Notes under the pieces: model-generated | What the model was told of the DNA's origin: nothing | The model's input: only the letters and a program-made list of their open reading frames with translations | The model's database searches: none | Shown: piece after piece, positions 34,020-42,371 of the stretch | Layout of the letters: the number at the start of each line of letters is the position of its first letter | How positions within the stretch are numbered: position 1 is the first letter of the stretch | Program-made: the position numbers and the translations under genes | Assembly (NCBI GenBank): GCA_000824845.1 | Contig: CCNC01000071.1 | Location: 1-64,000, forward strand | Source of the DNA: Mesorhizobium sp. ORS 3359 | Lineage (GTDB): Bacteria; Pseudomonadota; Alphaproteobacteria; Rhizobiales; Rhizobiaceae | DNA: 64,000 nucleotides | Reading direction: 5' to 3'

Positions 34020-36983
34020 CTAATGCGCCTCATCCCAGTTATCCGCCGCCCGAGCGTCGACATGCAGCGGCACCGACATCGAGACCGCCGGCATCGGCGC
34101 GTTTTCCATCACCTTGCGCACGACGGGAATGGTCGCCTCGACTTCCGCTTCCACCGTTTCGAAGATCAGTTCGTCATGCACCTGCAGCAGCATGCGGGCC
34201 GAGAGTTTCGCCTTCTCCAGCGCCTCTTCCATATGCACCATGGCACGGCGGATAATGTCGGCGGCGGTGCCCTGCAGCCTGGCGTTGATCGAGGCGCGCT
34301 CGTTGAAGGCTCGGACCGACGGGTTGGAGGATCGTATCTCCGGATAATGGATGCGCCGACCGAAGATGGTTTCCACGAAGCCATGCTCGCGCGCATAGGC
34401 CTTGGTTTCCTCGATATAGTCGCGGATGCCGGGGAAGCGCTCGAAATAGCGCTTGATGTAGGCGCCGGCCTCGTCGCGCGGGATCGACAATTGGTTGGCG
34501 AGGCCGAAGGCCGAGATGCCGTAGATGATGCCGAAATTGATCGCCTTGGCGCGCCGGCGCACCTCCGAAGGCATGCCCTCGACCGGCACGTTGAACATTT
34601 CCGACGCGGTGATGGCGTGGATGTCGGCGCCGTCGGCGAAGGCCTGCTTGAGCTGCGGGATCTCGGCGACATGAGCAAGCACGCGCAGCTCGATCTGGCT
34701 ATAGTCGGCCGAGACCAGCTTGTGACCCTTCTCGGCGATGAAGGCGGTCCTGATCTTGCGGCCCTCGGCCGTGCGGACCGGGATGTTCTGGAGGTTGGGA
34801 TCGGAGGATGACAAGCGGCCCGTGGTCGTCGCGGCGAGCGCATATGAAGTGTGCACGCGATTGGTGCCGGGGTTGATGAAGCCGGGCAGCGCGTCGGTAT
34901 AGGTCGACTTCAGCTTGGTGAGCTGACGCCAGTCGACGATCTTGCGCGGCAGCTCATGGCCTTCGGCGGCCAGATCCTCCAGTAGCTGTGCCGAGGTCGA
35001 CCACTGGCCGGTTTTGGTCTTCGAGCCGCCCGGCAGGCCCATCTTGCCGAACAATATGTCGCCGAGCTGTTTGGGCGAGCCGATGTTGATGCGCTCGCCG
35101 ACGATGCCGTAGATCTCTTCCTCGACGCGGGCGGCGCCTTGCGCCAGCTCGCCCGATAGCCGCGACAGGATCTGGCGGTCGACCGAGATGCCGCGCTGCT
35201 CCATGCGGGCAAGCACCGGCACCAGCGGCCGTTCCAGCCGCTCGTAGACGGAAACGAGGCCCTTCGCGGCGAGCCTCGGTTTCAGCAATTGCCACAGCCG
35301 CAGAGCCAGATCGGCCTGTTCGCCGGCATAAGCGGTCGCGCGCTCGATATCGACCTGATCGAAGCCGATGGCGCTTTTGCCCGAGCCGGCCAGTTCCTTC
35401 TTCGACGCCGGCGCGTGGCCCAGCCACTTCTCCGACAGCGAGGCGAGGTCGTGGCCGCCGGACGTGCCGGCGTCGAGCACGTAGGAGATCAGCATCGTGT
35501 CGTCGAACGGGCCGACCTCGACGCCGTGCCGGCTCATCACGACGATGTCGTATTTCATGTCCTGCACGATTTTGAGGACCGACCGGTCCTCGAGCAGCGG
35601 CTTGAGCAGCGCCAGCGCCTCGCGGACCGGGATCTGGTTCTCCAACGGGCCGCCGCCAAGCAGGTCGCCATTGCCGTTCTTGTGGGCAAGCGGCACATAG
35701 ACGGCGCGACCGGGCGCGACCGCCATGGACAGGCCGATGAGATCGGCCTGCATCGGGTCGGACGAGCTGGTCTCGGCGTCGAAGGCGAGGATGCCGGCGT
35801 CGCGGGCTTCGGCGATCCAGGCCTTGAGCGCCGCCGCGTCGCGGATGGTGCCATAGGCCGAAGGATCGATCTTGCGCGCCGCCGCCTGTTCCAGCCGCAG
35901 CGCGGAGAGGAGCGATGGGGTGTCGCCCTGCGGCGGAGCGTCCTCACCCCTCGTGGCGGGCGCGGCGGGTCTTGCGTCGCCGTTTGATTGAGGTGCCGGC
36001 TGCCGCGGTGGCGCTCCGGCGCCGACATCGGGGCCGTGCGCGGCATCGGCCCGCTCGACGACGACGGCGGAAGCCTGGACGTCGCCGATCTCGGTGGCGG
36101 TCGCCTCGGCAACGCGCCGCGTCAGCGTGGTGAATTCCATGGTCTTCAGGAAGCCGATCAGCTTCGGTCCGTCCGGCGCGTGCAGCACCAGGTCGTCCAG
36201 GCCTTCCTTCAACGGCACATCGTTCTTCAGCGTCACCAGCTGGCGCGAGATGCGGGCCTTGTCGGCATTGGCGATGATCGTCTCGCGCCGCTTTTCCTGC
36301 TTGATCTCGGAAGCGCGAGCCAGCAGACCGTCAAGGTCGCCGAACTGCTCCAGCAGCTGGGCCGCGGTCTTCGGGCCGATACCGGGCACGCCCGGAACGT
36401 TGTCGACCGAGTCGCCGGTGAGCGCCTGCAGGTCGATCATCTTTTCCGGCGGCACGCCCCATTTCTCGATCACTTCGGGAATGCCGATCTGGCGGTCCTT
36501 CATCGGGTCGTACATGCCGACCGTCGGGCCGACCAGCTGCATCAAGTCCTTGTCGGAGGAGATGATGGTGGTGTCGGCGCCGACCTCGCAGGCGAGCCGG
36601 CAATAGGTTGCGATGATGTCGTCGGCCTCGAACCCTTCCATCTCGATGCAAGGCAGGTTGAAGGCCACTGTCGCCTGGCGGATCAGCCCGAATTGCGGGA
36701 TCAGGTCTTCCGGCGGCGCCGAGCGGTTCGCCTTGTATTCCGGGTAGAGATCGCTGCGGAATGTCTTCGAGGAATAGTCGAAGATGACGGCGAAATGCGT
36801 CGGCACGATGCCTACATTGGTGTTGCGGGCATCCTGCATCAGCTTCCAGACCATGTTGCAGAAGCCAAGCACGGCGCTGGTCGGCAGGCCGTCGGATTTG
36901 CGGTTGAGCGGCGGCAGCGCGTGGTAGGCGCGGAAAATGTAGCCGGAGCCGTCGACGAGGAAGAGGTGGTCGCCTTTTTTCAT
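34020..36983 (-). CDS. polA: DNA polymerase I
   Basis: 987-aa replication/repair polymerase. The N-terminal 5'-3' exonuclease (about 1-290) has LVDGSGYIFRAYHALPP, FEADDIIATYC and TGDSVDNVPGVPGIGPKTA. A linker rich in Pro/Ala (about 320-380) precedes the 3'-5' exonuclease domain, which keeps the Asp-x-Glu in FDAETSSSDP. The polymerase domain (about 590-987) has VSADYSQIELRVLAH, RRRAKAINFGIIYGISAFGL and LLQVHDELIFE. The start at 36983 (MKKGDHLFL) fits the family; an upstream in-frame start would add 14 residues. Confidence 0.96.
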   Translation of the reverse strand: MKKGDHLFLVDGSGYIFRAYHALPPLNRKSDGLPTSAVLGFCNMVWKLMQDARNTNVGIVPTHFAVIFDYSSKTFRSDLYPEYKANRSAPPEDLIPQFGLIRQATVAFNLPCIEMEGFEADDIIATYCRLACEVGADTTIISSDKDLMQLVGPTVGMYDPMKDRQIGIPEVIEKWGVPPEKMIDLQALTGDSVDNVPGVPGIGPKTAAQLLEQFGDLDGLLARASEIKQEKRRETIIANADKARISRQLVTLKNDVPLKEGLDDLVLHAPDGPKLIGFLKTMEFTTLTRRVAEATATEIGDVQASAVVVERADAAHGPDVGAGAPPRQPAPQSNGDARPAAPATRGEDAPPQGDTPSLLSALRLEQAAARKIDPSAYGTIRDAAALKAWIAEARDAGILAFDAETSSSDPMQADLIGLSMAVAPGRAVYVPLAHKNGNGDLLGGGPLENQIPVREALALLKPLLEDRSVLKIVQDMKYDIVVMSRHGVEVGPFDDTMLISYVLDAGTSGGHDLASLSEKWLGHAPASKKELAGSGKSAIGFDQVDIERATAYAGEQADLALRLWQLLKPRLAAKGLVSVYERLERPLVPVLARMEQRGISVDRQILSRLSGELAQGAARVEEEIYGIVGERINIGSPKQLGDILFGKMGLPGGSKTKTGQWSTSAQLLEDLAAEGHELPRKIVDWRQLTKLKSTYTDALPGFINPGTNRVHTSYALAATTTGRLSSSDPNLQNIPVRTAEGRKIRTAFIAEKGHKLVSADYSQIELRVLAHVAEIPQLKQAFADGADIHAITASEMFNVPVEGMPSEVRRRAKAINFGIIYGISAFGLANQLSIPRDEAGAYIKRYFERFPGIRDYIEETKAYAREHGFVETIFGRRIHYPEIRSSNPSVRAFNERASINARLQGTAADIIRRAMVHMEEALEKAKLSARMLLQVHDELIFETVEAEVEATIPVVRKVMENAPMPAVSMSVPLHVDARAADNWDEAH

Positions 36984-37126
36984 GCCGGCAGGGATAGCGC
37001 GGCCAGCCTTCGCGGTCCATGCCAAAGGCTGCGGAACGCACCGGTTCGGGCAACACCCCTGACAGATCCTGTCCGGCCCGAATTCGAGCGCTCACGGGCA
37101 TGTTACAAAAGTGTAATTTTCATGCC

Positions 37127-37155
37127 CTTGAATCGCCACGTTCACAGACCCAAAT
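37127..37155 (+). promoter_or_regulatory. candidate RpoH-type promoter for the small RNA
   Basis: CTTGAA (37127-37132) and CCAAAT (37150-37155) are separated by 17 bp, close to the rhizobial RpoH1 heat-shock promoter pattern (CTTGAA-N17-CYATNT). It precedes the three-hairpin RNA and predicts a start near 37162. A palindrome (GGGCATG/CATGCCC, 37096-37127) overlaps its upstream side. Confidence 0.4.
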
Positions 37156-37161
37156 ACAGGT

Positions 37162-37310
37162 CATCGGCAGTTTTCGCCGAAGTCCGGAGCAAGGCCCGTC
37201 CCCCGCCTATCCCGGGCAAACTGCGGCAGCCTATCCCCCCTCTCCGGGCTGCCGCATCGTTTCGAGTAAAGACCGCCGTGGTTTCCCCTCCACCACGGCG
37301 GTCTCCTTTT
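37162..37310 (+). ncRNA. candidate EcpR1-type small RNA next to polA
   Basis: Three GC-rich stem-loops in series: 37194-37198/37213-37217, 37222-37231/37247-37256 and 37271-37282/37292-37303. The last is perfect over 12 bp and ends in TCCTTTT, an intrinsic terminator. All three loops are C-rich (for example the nine-base loop TTCCCCTCC), so they could pair with ribosome-binding sites. In Sinorhizobium meliloti the trans-acting RNA EcpR1, which represses dnaA and gcrA, lies beside polA and has this layout. No protein gene on the plus strand explains the terminator. The 5' end is a guess; the mature RNA may begin near 37190. Confidence 0.65.
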
Positions 37311-37408
37311 ATGTTGCGGCAGCGATTGCCCGGGTTGGTCCAACAATCACGGCTTTTCGTTTTCGGCGTGGCCCTTTAGGGTCTGGCCAAAATCGAAAGG
37401 CAAAAAGC

Positions 37409-38794
37409 ATGTCCAGAATCTCCCCCGTCCTTGAGCGTCTCGATCAGAATCTCGACCAGAGCCTGGAGCGGCTGTTCGGCCTGCTCGGCATCAAGTCGAT
37501 CTCCACCGATCCGGCCTTCGCCGCCGACTGCCGCAAGGGGGCGGAATGGTTGGTCGCCGAGCTCAAGCTGATCGGATTCGACGCGAGCGTGCGCGACACG
37601 CCCGGACATCCGATGGTGGTGGCGCATCACGAGGGACCGGCAGGCGCGCCGCATGTCCTGTTCTACGGCCATTACGACGTCCAGCCGGTCGATCCGATCG
37701 AATTGTGGGACACCGACCCGTTCGCGCCGTCGATCAAGGAGATCGAGCCTGGCCGCAAGGTGATCACCGGCCGGGGCTCGGCCGACGACAAGGGGCAGTT
37801 GATGACCTTCGTCGAGGCCTGCCGCGCCTGGAAGCAGGTGCACGGCAATCTGCCGTGCCGCGTCACCATCCTGTTCGAGGGCGAGGAGGAATCCGGCTCG
37901 CCGTCGCTGAAGCCGTTCCTGGAAGCCAACGCCGCCGAGCTGAAGGCGGATTTCGCGCTGGTCTGCGACACCAGCATGTGGAACCGCGAGACGCCGTCGA
38001 TCTGCGTGTCGCTGCGCGGCATGGTCGGCGAGGAGGTCACCGTCAAGGCGGCCAGCCGCGACCTGCATTCGGGCCTCTATGGCGGCCCGGCCGCCAACCC
38101 GATCCGCATCCTGGCCAAGGTGCTGGCCGACGTTCACGACAAGGATGGTCACGTCACCATCCCGGGCTTCTATGATGGCGTCGAGGAGACGCCCAGCCAA
38201 GTGCTGAAGTCCTGGGAAGGCCTTGGCGAGACGGCCGAGACCTTCCTCGGACCGGTCGGCCTCTCCATCCCGGCCGGCGAAAAGGGCCGCTCGGTGCTCG
38301 AAATGACCTGGGCAAGGCCGACGGCGGAATTCAACGGCATCATCGGCGGCTACACCGGCAAGGGGTTCAAGACGGTGATCGCGGCGGAAGCATCGGCGAA
38401 AGTGTCGTTCCGGCTCGTCCACAAGCAGGACCCGAAAAAGATCCGGGCCGCCTTCCAGGCTTTCGTGCGCGAGCGCATTCCCGGTGACTGCTCGGTCGAA
38501 TTCCATCCGCATGGCGGCTCGCCCGCGATCCAGCTTTCCTACGATTCGCCGTTCCTGGCCAAGGCCAAGGACGCGCTGTCCGACGAATGGGACAAGCAGG
38601 CGCTGACCATCGGTGGTGGCGGCTCCATCCCCGTGGTCGGCGATTTCCAGACCTATCTCGGCATGGAATCGCTGCTGGTCGGTTTCGGCCTCGACGACGA
38701 CCGCATCCACTCGCCGAACGAGAAATACGAGCTGACCTCCTTCCACAAGGGACAGCGGTCCTGGGCGCGCATCCTCGATGCTCTGACCCGGTGA
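37409..38794 (+). CDS. M20-family dipeptidase
   Basis: 461-aa zinc peptidase of the M20/M25/M40 family (dipeptidase/ArgE-like). Metal and catalytic residues are seen in VLFYGHYDVQPVDP, GRGSADDKGQLMTF and ILFEGEEESGSPS, and the lid domain follows (about 200-350). A C-terminal His ligand is probably in DDDRIHSPNEKYE. The start at 37409 has GAAAGG upstream. It is probably cytosolic and releases amino acids from short peptides; the exact substrate is unknown. Confidence 0.9.
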   Translation: MSRISPVLERLDQNLDQSLERLFGLLGIKSISTDPAFAADCRKGAEWLVAELKLIGFDASVRDTPGHPMVVAHHEGPAGAPHVLFYGHYDVQPVDPIELWDTDPFAPSIKEIEPGRKVITGRGSADDKGQLMTFVEACRAWKQVHGNLPCRVTILFEGEEESGSPSLKPFLEANAAELKADFALVCDTSMWNRETPSICVSLRGMVGEEVTVKAASRDLHSGLYGGPAANPIRILAKVLADVHDKDGHVTIPGFYDGVEETPSQVLKSWEGLGETAETFLGPVGLSIPAGEKGRSVLEMTWARPTAEFNGIIGGYTGKGFKTVIAAEASAKVSFRLVHKQDPKKIRAAFQAFVRERIPGDCSVEFHPHGGSPAIQLSYDSPFLAKAKDALSDEWDKQALTIGGGGSIPVVGDFQTYLGMESLLVGFGLDDDRIHSPNEKYELTSFHKGQRSWARILDALTR

Positions 38795-38840
38795 GGCGGA
38801 AATCGCGCAAGATGTGAGATTCAACTTTCTGTTGATTTTT

Positions 38841-38935
38841 CTCCGGATCGCGGCAAGGACGAATGACCAGCGCAACGCGCCGCCGCTGCTGACGCATCCC
38901 AGGCGATGCGCGGCGCCGCGGACCGCGATCCGGAG
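38841..38935 (+). promoter_or_regulatory. large hairpin masking the ribosome site of the exonuclease gene
   Basis: CTCCGGATCGCGG (38841-38853) is perfectly inverted at 38923-38935. Inside it, CGCATC (38893-38898) pairs with GATGCG (38905-38910) and G/C-rich arms near 38877-38886 and 38909-38917 can also pair. The right arm ends in CCGGAG, part of the GGAGAAGAG ribosome site before the ATG at 38942. The long stem could repress translation or mark a small RNA. Confidence 0.5.
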
Positions 38936-38941
38936 AAGAGA

Positions 38942-39562
38942 ATGACCGATATCCGTTTCCACAAGAACGACCTGCCCGACCTCACCCGCTACAATGTCGG
39001 GGCGGTGGCCATCGACACGGAAACGCTGGGCTTGAACCCGCATCGCGACCGGCTCTGCGTGGTGCAGATCTCGCCCGGCGACGGCAGCGCCGACGTCATC
39101 CAGATCGCGCCTGGCCAGAAGAAAGCGCCGAATCTCGTCAGCCTGCTTCGCAACCGCGCGATCACCAAGCTGTTCCATTACGGCCGCTTCGACATCGCCG
39201 TGCTCTACAATGCCTTCGGCGTGATGGCGGAGCCGGTGTTCTGCACCAAGATCGCCTCGCGGCTCGTCCGCACCTACACCGACCGCCACGGGCTGAAGGA
39301 TCTGTGCAACGAATTGCTTGGGATCGGTCTGTCCAAGGCGCAGCAATCCTCGGACTGGGCAGCGGAGACGCTCTCGCCCGAACAGCTCGACTATGCCGCC
39401 TCCGATGTGCTCTATCTGCACCGCCTGCGCGAGGTGCTGGCAGCGCGCCTGGCGCGCGAAAACCGCACCAAGGAGGCCGACGCCTGCTTCCGTTTCCTGC
39501 CGACGCGCGCCAAGCTCGACCTGATGGGCTGGGCGGAGGAAGACATTTTCGCGCATAGTTGA
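38942..39562 (+). CDS. ribonuclease D-like 3'-5' exonuclease
   Basis: 206-aa DnaQ-fold exonuclease (3_5_exonuc domain) without the HRDC domains of full RNase D. Motifs: Exo I VAIDTETLGLNP, Exo II LFHYGRFDIAVL and Exo III LDYAASDVLYLHRL. Short RNase D-like proteins of this size are common in alphaproteobacteria and act on RNA 3' ends (family knowledge). The ribosome site is good but lies in a large hairpin. Confidence 0.9.
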   Translation: MTDIRFHKNDLPDLTRYNVGAVAIDTETLGLNPHRDRLCVVQISPGDGSADVIQIAPGQKKAPNLVSLLRNRAITKLFHYGRFDIAVLYNAFGVMAEPVFCTKIASRLVRTYTDRHGLKDLCNELLGIGLSKAQQSSDWAAETLSPEQLDYAASDVLYLHRLREVLAARLARENRTKEADACFRFLPTRAKLDLMGWAEEDIFAHS

Positions 39563-39639
39563 CGGAACCCGGCGCGGCGGCGGGCGTTCTTGCCGGTTCG
39601 GCCGGTTCACGGAGCGGGCCGGTCCGTGGAGGGAGTGAG

Positions 39640-39840
39640 ATGGCAGAGCGCAAATCGATAGAAAGCGCGCCGAAGGACGGCTCGAAAGTCACCATCCTGT
39701 GGAAGGACGGCGACGGCGTCGTCAATGAATCCGTCGGCCAGTATCGCGATGGCGGCTGGTGGGTCTACACCGACAGCGACACGCAAAAGAAGGTCGATCC
39801 GACGAGCTGGCGTCCGGCATCGGGTGACGACGACGAATGA
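39640..39840 (+). CDS. small hypothetical cytosolic protein
   Basis: 66-aa polar, acidic protein (APKDGSKVTILWKDGDGVVN, C-terminal GDDDE) with no signal peptide or membrane segment. An excellent ribosome site, GGAGGGAGTG, supports translation. I do not recognise a family. It follows the exonuclease gene by 77 bp. Confidence 0.7.
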   Translation: MAERKSIESAPKDGSKVTILWKDGDGVVNESVGQYRDGGWWVYTDSDTQKKVDPTSWRPASGDDDE

Positions 39841-39951
39841 AGCTGCCGCTGGCGAGGCCGGCCGCTTTCCAATAGGTTCCATCCGTCACAGTCGGATGGC
39901 CGATTCGGGGTGCGTGGCTTCGTTGGTCCTCCGCTCACGGAGGGATTGGCA

Positions 39952-40206
39952 ATGGGAATTGAAAGCCTGCTCGTTTTCATCATCATCGGCGCGATCGCCG
40001 GCTGGCTTGCCGGCCTGATCGTCAAGGGTTTCGGCTTCGGACTGGTCGGCAACATCGTCGTCGGCATCGTTGGCGCCCTGATCGCCGGCTGGATATTCCC
40101 AAGGCTTGGCTTTGCCGTGGGCGGCGGGATCCTTGCCGCGATCATCCACGCCACGATTGGCGCGGTGGTCCTGCTGGTGCTGATCAAGCTGGTGAAACAG
40201 GCCTGA
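39952..40206 (+). CDS. GlsB/YeaQ/YmgE family membrane protein
   Basis: 84-aa transglycosylase-associated family protein with three hydrophobic segments. The family pattern is visible as IIGAIAGWLAGLIVKGFGFG and NIVVGIVGALIAGWIF. Members are stress-linked inner-membrane proteins of unknown activity; the family name does not show enzymatic function. The ribosome site is GGAGGGATTG. Confidence 0.88.
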   Translation: MGIESLLVFIIIGAIAGWLAGLIVKGFGFGLVGNIVVGIVGALIAGWIFPRLGFAVGGGILAAIIHATIGAVVLLVLIKLVKQA

Positions 40207-40233
40207 TCTTCCAGCAGGCACAGGGGACGCGCC

Positions 40234-40380
40234 ATGAAGCAGAACATGCTCTATGTCATCATCGGCGCTCTCGTGATCGTGGTCATTGCACTCGGGTTCT
40301 ATATCTATCGCGAGCAGACCAGGCCGAAAGGCGTCGAGCTCAAGATCGACGACAAAGGCATTTCGATCCAGCAGAACTGA
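40234..40380 (+). CDS. very small single-pass membrane protein
   Basis: 48-aa product: MKQNMLYVIIGALVIVVIAL forms one membrane helix and is followed by the polar tail GVELKIDDKGISIQQN. AGGGGACG lies about 8 nt upstream. It starts 27 bp after the GlsB-type gene, suggesting a shared transcript. Similar short membrane-plus-acidic-tail proteins occur in rhizobia; no function is assigned. Confidence 0.65.
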   Translation: MKQNMLYVIIGALVIVVIALGFYIYREQTRPKGVELKIDDKGISIQQN

Positions 40381-40694
40381 TCACGGTGGCCAGCCGCCGG
40401 CGCCGTGAGCGGCCAGAGTGCACCGGATAAGGCGGCGGCTGCCCGCGGCGATCGGTGAGAAGCCGGATTCAGAAAATCCCAACGGTTTTCAAAAGGCTGC
40501 ATAAACCCTGCTTTAACCCGCCTTTAAGGGTAAGTGCTTGTTTTTGTTGCAGACCGTTACCGGTCGCTTGCATTTATGAGTCGGTCAAGGCAGGCGTGCA
40601 GCCCCTCGCATTGCCATTGAATGGCCGTGCTGAACTCTACGAGGTTGCAGCTTCAAAGCCGGTCCCCGCAACCAATTTCATCATAAATCTATAA

Positions 40695-40723
40695 CCGTCC
40701 CGGTCTAATCCGGGGCGGTTTTT
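40695..40723 (+). terminator. intrinsic terminator without an obvious gene
   Basis: A 9-bp stem (40695-40703 with 40710-40718, one T-G pair, 6-nt loop) is followed by TTTTT. The 310 nt before it (40381-40694) contain no convincing gene. It may end a long 3' untranslated region of the small membrane protein or a separate small RNA. Confidence 0.65.
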
Positions 40724-41007
40724 GCGTTTGTAAGTGCCCGTAGTCGTCGGCGTTGATGATTAGCCGGTCCCTAACAGCAAAGCCTATCAACAAACAGTCC
40801 TAACGCCACCCTTCCCTCACTGGCCTTCGCCGTCAACGAGATTGAACGGCCAGGCGTGCTTCGACGGCCGGCGCTTCAGGCTGCAACGCCCAAGGCTAGG
40901 CCGGGCTTCTGGCGCCGCCTTTACGACCGGATGTTCTCGAAGCCATAGCAACAGCCTGGCGGCATAGAAGCCCGACCTTATGTAGCAAAGGTGCAAGGAC
41001 GGAATCC

Positions 41008-41503
41008 TTGGAGGCGAGGTGGAGATTGCTGGCGGCTTACCTGGGCGGCGTTGTGCGGCCTGAGAACCGCCCTCAGGACCGGAAGGACCGTCGCCGCGTC
41101 GTCGTCGCTCTGCGAGAGCGCGCCGGCCGCACTCCGACTTTCATCCGCAACCGCGAAGGCGAAGGCGCAGAAACCGCCGGCGCTTGCAGGGTTGCCGATG
41201 CCAAGCTCGCGCTGGAAGCCGATTACGCTTCGACCCGAATCAATCACTCTGTCAGCTACGGCGACGGCCACCGCAAGCATACGAACATGGTCGAGAGCTA
41301 GTTAAGTCGCCTGCGCCGCATTGGCCGTCGGTCAGCACCTTCACGTTTCGAACAAGTACCTCTGCCAGTACGCCAACCATGCGGCTTGGCTTGAAGATCA
41401 CCGTCGCCGGTCAAATGGCGGCAATGCTTATGCCCCGCTTGGCGGCGCACTCAACCATTCTGTGTCGAGTATTTGGGCGGGGTATTGGCAACGCGCTTCC
41501 TAA
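41008..41503 (+). pseudogene. decayed IS1595-type transposase fragment
   Basis: Two frames together give the C-terminal part of an IS1595/ISXO2-like DDE transposase. The first (to 41301) has VVRPENRPQDRKDRR, a shortened middle, and INHSVSYGDGHRKHTNMVES. After a stop and a frame change, the second (to 41503) has QYANHAAWLEDHRRRSNG and the terminal GYWQR. The N-terminal third is missing. Just upstream (about 40820-40947) an open segment ending GFWRRLYDRMFSKP-stop looks like another gene's C-terminal remnant. Confidence 0.7.
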
Positions 41504-41537
41504 CTGTCATGAAGCGTCACCATTTGTGAGACAAGAA

Positions 41538-42335
41538 ATGCCGCGCCCCTATACTCTGTACATGGATGAATCGGGCAACCGTCACCCAGACAAGAAAGCC
41601 GATGCATCCCGCGAGGGGCGCGATTGGTTTGGCTTCGGCGGATATCTGGTGCGAGGTGAAGACAATGATGCCGTAAGGAAACTAGTGGCGGAGTTCTCCT
41701 ACGAGTGGAAACTTCGGCAGCCCCTTCACATCACGGACATGCTGTCCGAATCAAAAGGGTTTGCATGGCTTGGCCGCAAGGATCAGGCGACTCGGGAGGC
41801 GTTCTGGGATGGCTGGCGTCATGTCCTGTGCAGCGCTCCAGTAATCGGCATCGGATGTGTCATAGACCGACCCGGCTATGTCGCGCGAGGGTATCTAGAG
41901 AAACACAAGGATAAATGGCTTCTATGCCGAAGCGCGTTTGACATAACGGTGGAACGAGCCGCGAAAATCGCCCGACTGGAGGGGAGGAAACTGCATGTCG
42001 TCTTTGAACAAGACGCAGCAGTTAACGAGACTGTCACCGGCTATTTTCACAATCTGAAGGAAAATGGCTTGGGCTTCGACGGTAAAAACAGCGAGAAATA
42101 CAAGCCCTTAAGGCAAGTTGAATTTGCGGAGACTCTGGGGCGCATTCAGCACAAGCCAAAGTCTCATACAATGCTTCAAGTCGCAGATAGTTTCATCTAT
42201 GCCATGGCTCGGCATGGGTACGATAAGAAATTTTGGATCCATCGAAGTCTGCGAGACAGGAAGCGTCTTGCCGACTTCGCCTTGGACGCTGAGCATCTGC
42301 CCCAGCTGGGCATCAAATATTATTGCTTCGACTAG
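41538..42335 (+). CDS. DUF3800 domain protein
   Basis: 265-aa protein. The DUF3800 hallmarks are the N-terminal YTLYMDESGNRHPD, a central IGIGCVIDRPGY, and the C-terminal MLQVADSFIYAMARHG; these Asp/Glu residues suit an RNase H-like metal site. DUF3800 proteins are frequent on mobile and defence islands, but their activity is not established. It is bounded by the IS1595 remnant upstream and a strong terminator downstream, so it is a single-gene unit. AT content and codon use differ from the backbone. Confidence 0.85.
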   Translation: MPRPYTLYMDESGNRHPDKKADASREGRDWFGFGGYLVRGEDNDAVRKLVAEFSYEWKLRQPLHITDMLSESKGFAWLGRKDQATREAFWDGWRHVLCSAPVIGIGCVIDRPGYVARGYLEKHKDKWLLCRSAFDITVERAAKIARLEGRKLHVVFEQDAAVNETVTGYFHNLKENGLGFDGKNSEKYKPLRQVEFAETLGRIQHKPKSHTMLQVADSFIYAMARHGYDKKFWIHRSLRDRKRLADFALDAEHLPQLGIKYYCFD

Positions 42336-42341
42336 ATACGA

Positions 42342-42367
42342 AAAAACCGGGTGTTACCCCGGTTTTT
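42342..42367. terminator. bidirectional intrinsic terminator after the DUF3800 gene
   Basis: AAAAACCGGG and CCCGGTTTTT form a stem with A- and T-runs on both sides, starting 6 bp after the DUF3800 stop. It should work in both directions. Confidence 0.8.
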
Positions 42368-42371
42368 CGCG

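Noticed and set aside
37376-39610. A 744-codon minus-strand frame over the M20 peptidase and exonuclease genes
   Set aside because: It is the antisense of two well-supported plus-strand genes and has Arg/Gly/His-rich composition typical of GC-rich shadow frames.
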